From contig CM065296.1 in NCBI GenBank assembly GCA_032871835.1, positions 1,002,001-1,066,000 of the forward strand: a stretch of 64,000 nt of DNA, read 5' to 3'. The notes beneath the pieces were generated by a model. The model was not told where the DNA came from. It saw only the letters and a list, made by a program, of their open reading frames with translations, and searched no databases. The translations under genes and the position numbers were made by a program. Positions 58,786 through 64,000 of this stretch are shown here, piece after piece; the stretch's first letter is position 1, and every line of letters starts with the position of its first letter. The DNA is from Dipteronia dyeriana (Eukaryota; Streptophyta; Magnoliopsida; Sapindales; Sapindaceae).

Positions 58786-60516
58786 TATGTTTACCACAAA
58801 ATTCTTATCATAAATATATATCAAACCTAATGTTTGTTAACTACAAGAACACAAGAACATTCTACCTAATGTTTATCAACTACAATAATAAACTACTTTG
58901 TTTCTATTTATTAACCAATCCTAAAAAAAAACACAAATCAATTTGTAAATTATAAATACCCTAGAAGTTAATACATTTTATGGAAAATGAATGTTGAATT
59001 TTTAGAAGTCTTATAAATGGATATGGGAATTTTATATAGTCCAATTGATTAGTGGAACAAAGAAAAAAAATTCACTTAAATTTTGTTTCTTTTGCGGTCA
59101 ATGATTGTGTTCATCAAACCTATCAAGTTTGCAATTTTGTTCATCTTTAGCAACTTGTTGGTTGTTGAAATGTAGGTTTGATTGGTTTATTTAGTTAAGC
59201 AATGGGATTTCACACATTATGTACCCTTCTTTCTCCACTGTTATTGCAACTAAATGTTCACTATCTTACTATTTTATATCAGGAGTTTCTAAACCCTGAC
59301 ATTATCACACAGTTAGTCATAAACCCAAAGTAAGAACCAAGTCTTTCATATTTGGGTCATAAAATTTTGCAAACCTTAAGACATACTATTGTAATTTTAT
59401 AAATAACTTCATGATCTCATAGATATAAAGCCTATAAGAGAAAAGTGAACACTACTCTTAACATATTCCTGATTCCAGCTCCTGGTTGCTACTGACATGG
59501 AAAATTACATTGTCTTGAAACAGAAATGACCAGTACTGTGCCACATTTTTCACAAAATAAAAAAAAGGTAATTGCTAAAATTGATTTTGATCTCATACTA
59601 ATTTGTTATTAACTTAGCTCATAACTCAATTGAAGAACATGTAATACCCATAAGATAGATATTCAAATAAATTCCAGTTGAATTCACTGACTTTTGTCTG
59701 TCATAACTACTAATTATACCCACTAAAATACAATTCATTTGCATTTTAAATAGAAATATTTCACGTAAATACATTTATAAACGCATACACACACAAAGTC
59801 AGTGATCATAATTGTTATAAGTTATATAGTAAACAAAAAAAAAAGCCACTGATCATAATTGTTATCAGTTATATAGTAAACAACAACCAAAAAAATTGTC
59901 CTCTTTCTCTCTCTCACACACACTTATTTCCTAAGCTTCCCTACAGTTTCTCTGAAACCAAACACATCAGCAGACAGTTAAAGAATACTTTTTGGGTGTG
60001 AAACATGACAGAGTAGGAGCAGATAGCGGGACAGAAGAGCTTGTCACCATCTCTATCTCAACTACAGATGGTTTTGGTTTTGGTTCCTTTAAAGAAACAG
60101 CTTGAAGAGCCAATTTATTCTTGAAGAAATATCTAATAAAATTTCTAAGTACTGATTACACAACAGTCCTGTGTATGTTGTGTAATCAGTATTTAGAAGC
60201 TTGTTAGCAGGTTGTGTTATCAAATAAAACAAATCTATAATTTGGTGTGTTGAATTGGAATTTTTGAGCACATGTTTATTATATGTAATGGTAAGGAGTT
60301 ATACTCACCTTTGTTGTGAAGATGATTGTATTGTATATGAAAAAGTTTTGCAATTTTCCAACAATTTCAGGTTAATAATATTGCATAGCCAAAGGAAGAT
60401 CAAATTGGAAAATCCATGAACAAGAGTTTTATGTTATTATCATTCATTCTGTATAACTATAACCAGATGTTTTACACAAAAGAACATCAAGTTATCAATC
60501 AATGAAAATATTGAAT

Positions 60517-60571
<55 letters not shown>

Positions 60572-60685
60572 GTATCACAATGCATAATACACAATTTGTA
60601 CCACACCAAATTCAAAGCTTTAGACAATAATGAGAAATACTCAATCTTGAACTAGTAATGAATAGGTAGGGCATTTCTTCCTGAA

Positions 60686-60687
<2 letters not shown>

Positions 60688-60727
<40 letters not shown>
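60688..60727. repeat. (TAA)n microsatellite
   Basis: About 13 perfect trinucleotide units. Confidence 0.9.
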
Positions 60728-61704
60728 CAAATGAGTGATAAAAAGTGCTTCAAATAGGTGAGACAAATTAAAATATAGGAAGTTGAACATATATGCTTTA
60801 GACAATATATGCTTTAGACAATAATGAGACAAATTAATATATGCTTGGTTGATTTTGTTTTTTGATTACTTTATTTGCACTGCTGTAAGCCGTTTTTCTT
60901 TTTATTTGCTTTTAATTGTTGCATTGTTGTTTATTCTATACTGTTTTTGTCGTAATCTGACTTGCTAGGTACTTATTCTAGTTGATAGTCCAGATCTTAG
61001 TTTATCTGCAGGTGGTGATGTGAAGCAGATTACATCCAAAAATCAACTGTCAGATATGATTGAGGTCTTGTTGTGTGTTTCTAACTATAAATATCAAATT
61101 CATAACCACATGCACTTAAAAATCAAGTTAAGTCAAGATAACCAACTTGTCTGTCATATTTACTTCACTGCATGTATTTTGTGTCTTACAGAGTAACACA
61201 ATCATCAGTGATGGATGTCCCCCATAACCACTTACCATTGCACTCACAGTTACTCTCATCCCTTTAAACCCCATCCTTTTGTATTGTTGTAGAATAAGAA
61301 ATAAATATGCTTTTCAAATATATTTTTTGATCATACTAAAATGGTTTGTTCAAATTTCAATCCAAAAAAAAAAATTTAGTTAACATCATCTTTTGATAAA
61401 TAGACTTGTGAGATGTCATTTTGCTTCTAAACAAACATTCAGACTCTGGGTTTTTCTCTCTACTATCTGGAGAAGACTCACAATTTAATTTTTAAATGTT
61501 TTGGGTGTTTTGCAAATTAAACATTGTGATTAAAATGTTTCTCCTTGATAGTTGCTGCAGAAAATACTTTAGATATTGTTAAATATTGACAGAGTAGCTG
61601 AAACATGAGTTTTGATAGGCATTTATGTAACCATAAACACCCAGAAACATGTTTTGCATCTATGTTATTCGTTGAATTGTTGAATATACTCTTTTAATAC
61701 ATAC

Positions 61705-61767
<63 letters not shown>

Positions 61768-61777
61768 CGCGCGCGCT
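61705..61777. repeat. Compound (TA)n(TG)n(CG)n microsatellite
   Basis: About 18 TA, then about 11 TG, then about 5 CG dinucleotides without interruption. Alternating purine-pyrimidine throughout. Confidence 0.9.
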
Positions 61778-62779
61778 TTTGGGAGCTTTGCATTGATCTC
61801 TTTTAGGCAGTATGCACACCAGTTTTGCTGATTTATTCTTGGATCCATGTGTTTCTTTTCTATTACTTGGTTTTGTTTCATTATTTATTAAGTTTCAATT
61901 TATATTGTGTGCTATTGTGCATTAATTTTCTTTACAGGTTTGTGCATTTTATGCCATCTTGTCGCCTCAAGTTTGGGTCCTTATTGTGTTCTGTATTTTC
62001 TGTTAGGTATCCAGTGCAGAATATTCTCTGTTAAAGACTCTATGAATCATAAAATTAATTATTAAAAAAACGTAAAACAGAGCATGAAACATACCATGAA
62101 TCATACCATGAATCATAGAGCAAACCAAAGAGAGAAACAAATGATAGGAATAAAAAAAAGAAATTACAAAAGAAATTAAACAAAATGGAAATTGTACCAT
62201 GTTCATTCAATAAACCAAAAATCCCCAAATATCAAACCCTTAAATCAGGAACATATTAAACACAAAGAAAACGAAATTATGAGAACGAAAATTAGAAAAT
62301 ACCTTGGATAGCTCGAACGTGAAACTGATTACAAAGGCTGTTCTTGAAATTTTTGAGAAGAGAAATATGAGAGCGAGAAAACGAATGAGAGATGTAAGCG
62401 AGAAAGCAAGGTTGTTCTTGAAACAATCTTGGTTTATTTTGGTAAATTTGGTGATAAGACAAGGATAAAATGGGAAGTTTGGTACAAAATTTATTAAATG
62501 GGTCATTCTAGCGCGTTTTAAATTTGCTTCCCCATGAAGCTGATTACCAAAAGCATATATTTTTAAATTCTCAAAAACTCAGTTGGAAAAAACTAAAAGT
62601 GATCAAAAACACTTTCCCATAATTTTACCAAACACCCTATCATTAGTCCAGAATCACTTTTGGTCCCAAAAGCAGTTGGGGAAACAATGCAAAACATACC
62701 TAAATTAGTCTTCGTCTTCGACCAGACACCACACACCACAACAAAGTACACCACACACAACACTGCACTGGTTTCGCCG

Positions 62780-63117
62780 ATGAGAACTGAAGAAGTGAAG
62801 GTCAGCAACGATCGGTGACAGGTGACGACGACGACAAGCTACGATGACGATGACGACGACGACGACGGAGGACGACGATCGACAACAGGCGGTGAAGGAC
62901 TGAAGCGACGATCGGTGATGAGAGAAGAGAGTGAACGTTTTTGGCGACTAGAGGTCCGATTAGGTCCGATTAGGTCCAACTAAGTTCGACTATGTCCGAT
63001 TTTGACCGACTTTGACTGAGGCCGCCTTACGACGTCGATTACCTTCAAATTGTGGCGGTAGCTTACCGTCGAGCGACTAATCGGCGATTAGTCGGCCCTA
63101 GTCGCCGACTTCTGTAA
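62780..63117. mobile_element. Possible terminal part of a hAT-like element
   Basis: A GC-rich block with 'gacgacgacga' runs (62822-62880), then repeated 'taggtccgatt' words (62950-62985). It ends in 'tagtcgccgacttctgtaac' and 'actg', the reverse complement of cagtgttacagaagtcggcg, a common form of plant hAT terminus. The other terminus and a target duplication were not found, so this is tentative. Confidence 0.35.
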
Positions 63118-63589
63118 CACTGGTCACATGAATCGTTGATATTATTTAAATCATGAAGTTATATAATGAGTAATGTAATGTTGACAACACATATATCATA
63201 TCAATTTTTAGGAAGCCTTAATTTTTATGTTTTTACTCTATCAAAAATAAAATTAATTTTGATAATTGATTTAGATGAGAATAAAATAAGATGAGGAGAA
63301 GATCTAGATCCAAAAAGAAAATCATGTTCTTGTAATTTTTTTCCTTATAAAAACAAATTCAAATTTTGTATATAGCTAGATTTCCTTATGTTCCATATGT
63401 GTGGATCATGTCATTATTATTTTAATTCATTCATAAATATTAATATTTTTTTCCTTTAGTGTTTGAATTTATTTATTTTTTTGTTTTTTATAGTAAATTT
63501 TTATAATTGCTATAATTACACTAGCATTTTTAAGAAATTATAATAATTACTTTCTTTTTTCTTTTTATTAATTAAATATCTATTGTTGT

Positions 63590-63750
63590 GCCAAATTTGA
63601 TACACAATATAATATATACCAAATTTAACACAGTACTAAATGTATATTTTTTAATTATAAAAATACCACTTATATATTTTTAAAATACTTAAAATAATTT
63701 AAATTTAATATATATTAATGATATTTCAATCAAAATAATTTAAATTTAAT
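63590..63750 (-). repeat. AT-rich repeat, right copy of an inverted pair
   Basis: Its reverse complement matches 55340-55600 (gattgaaatatcattaat and the following 150 bases). The pair flanks an 8 kb stretch that contains the Harbinger genes. Confidence 0.6.
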
Positions 63751-63781
63751 AACTTACTAACAGGAATCAAAGAATTAGTAG

Positions 63782-64000
63782 ATCCAACAGCATCTAGGGT
63801 TCCTCGAACAATGTGATATCTCACACCGGGTAAATCTTTAACCCTCCCCCCTCTTACTAAGAGTACAGAATGTTCTTGTGAATTATGGCCAATACCAGGT
63901 AAATAAGCAGTGATTTCAAACCCATAGGTTAATCGTACTCTGGCAACTTTACGTAAGGCAGAGTTTGGTTTTTTGGGGGTGATAGTGGAAAAGTTGACAG
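63782..64000 (-). pseudogene. rps12: Plastid rps12 exon 2 fragment (NUPT)
   Basis: On the minus strand the sequence from 63986 encodes [20 protein letters not shown] and continues through [38 protein letters not shown] and LDAVG, the second exon of plastid ribosomal protein uS12. The 14 bases at the window edge (63987-64000) would be the end of the trans-spliced intron. The match stops after LDAVG: the usual VKDRQQGRS end is replaced by unrelated AT-rich nuclear sequence from about 63782. Several residues differ from the near-invariant plastid protein (Tyr in the LTSGFE position, Leu for Ile in AYIPG, Leu for Val in HSVVL), as expected of an ageing nuclear copy. Mitochondrial rps12 is clearly different in this region. 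The copy continues beyond the window. Confidence 0.85.

Larger units (their letters stand above)
58800..62690. other. Long non-coding AT-rich stretch with microsatellites
   Basis: No gene is supported here. Local features are a direct duplication of ~40 bases ('actgatcataattgttat') at about 59800 and 59848, a TA/TATG tract at 60518-60574, a (TAA)n tract at 60688-60727 of about 13 units, and the compound TA/TG/CG tract at 61705-61777. An end-like phrase 'accaaacaccctatcatta' is found near 62627. The right end of the Harbinger element may lie within this stretch. Confidence 0.5.

Overview
The window looks like nuclear DNA of a eudicot plant (species not identifiable from the sequence alone). 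It is AT-rich, has almost no intact host genes, and is packed with plant transposable elements: Ty1/copia and Ty3/gypsy LTR elements, hAT, CACTA, PIF/Harbinger and Mutator-like pieces, and MITEs. It also holds organelle-derived DNA. I support no tRNA, rRNA, CRISPR array or bacterial-type feature.

Layout. 1-6.4 kb: decayed exons of a Ulp1 (C48) protease-like gene of the kind carried by Mutator-type elements, a ~1.4 kb minisatellite of ~44-bp units, and a small intact gene for a 94-residue coiled-coil protein with its own hairpin and TATA box. 6.4-33.6 kb: a block that reads like plant mitochondrial DNA (a NUMT), carrying the relic of a mitovirus RNA polymerase and split by two LTR insertions. 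The first is a pol-less copia-type element (8342-19786, 5-bp duplication atctc), whose 3' LTR contains an internally deleted gypsy element and a CACTA end. The second is a solo LTR (29174-31796, duplication aatat) sitting inside the mitovirus relic.

33.6-46.6 kb: more copies of the Mutator-like repeat family, including a second, stop-interrupted copy of the coiled-coil gene (37601). It also holds an LRX-type leucine-rich-repeat fragment lying between 19-bp inverted repeats, a p32/MAM33-like gene fragment, and three MITEs whose 8-bp target duplications are readable. 46.6-54.4 kb: a complete-ended hAT element (duplication gttaaagg) with a damaged BED-type transposase gene. A very young gypsy element (two 956-bp LTRs, four differences by eye, duplication atatg) with gag-protease but no RT/RNase H/integrase is inserted in it. 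54.5-64 kb: a (GGGGAT)n tract, a broken PIF/Harbinger two-gene cassette (DDE transposase plus Myb/SANT-like protein), long non-coding DNA with microsatellites, and at the right edge a diverged piece of plastid rps12 exon 2.

The genes do not form a pathway; they are a layered record of insertions. The nesting and LTR divergence agree on an order: mitochondrial insertion first, then the copia-type element (LTRs ~8% different in the stretch compared), then the gypsy element nested in it (~4-5%), with the hAT-borne gypsy element (~0.4%) most recent. The most unusual items are the duplicated coiled-coil gene module with a conserved upstream hairpin, the mitovirus relic whose two visible in-frame breaks are both TGA, and the gag-only gypsy element that must have moved with enzymes supplied by another copy.
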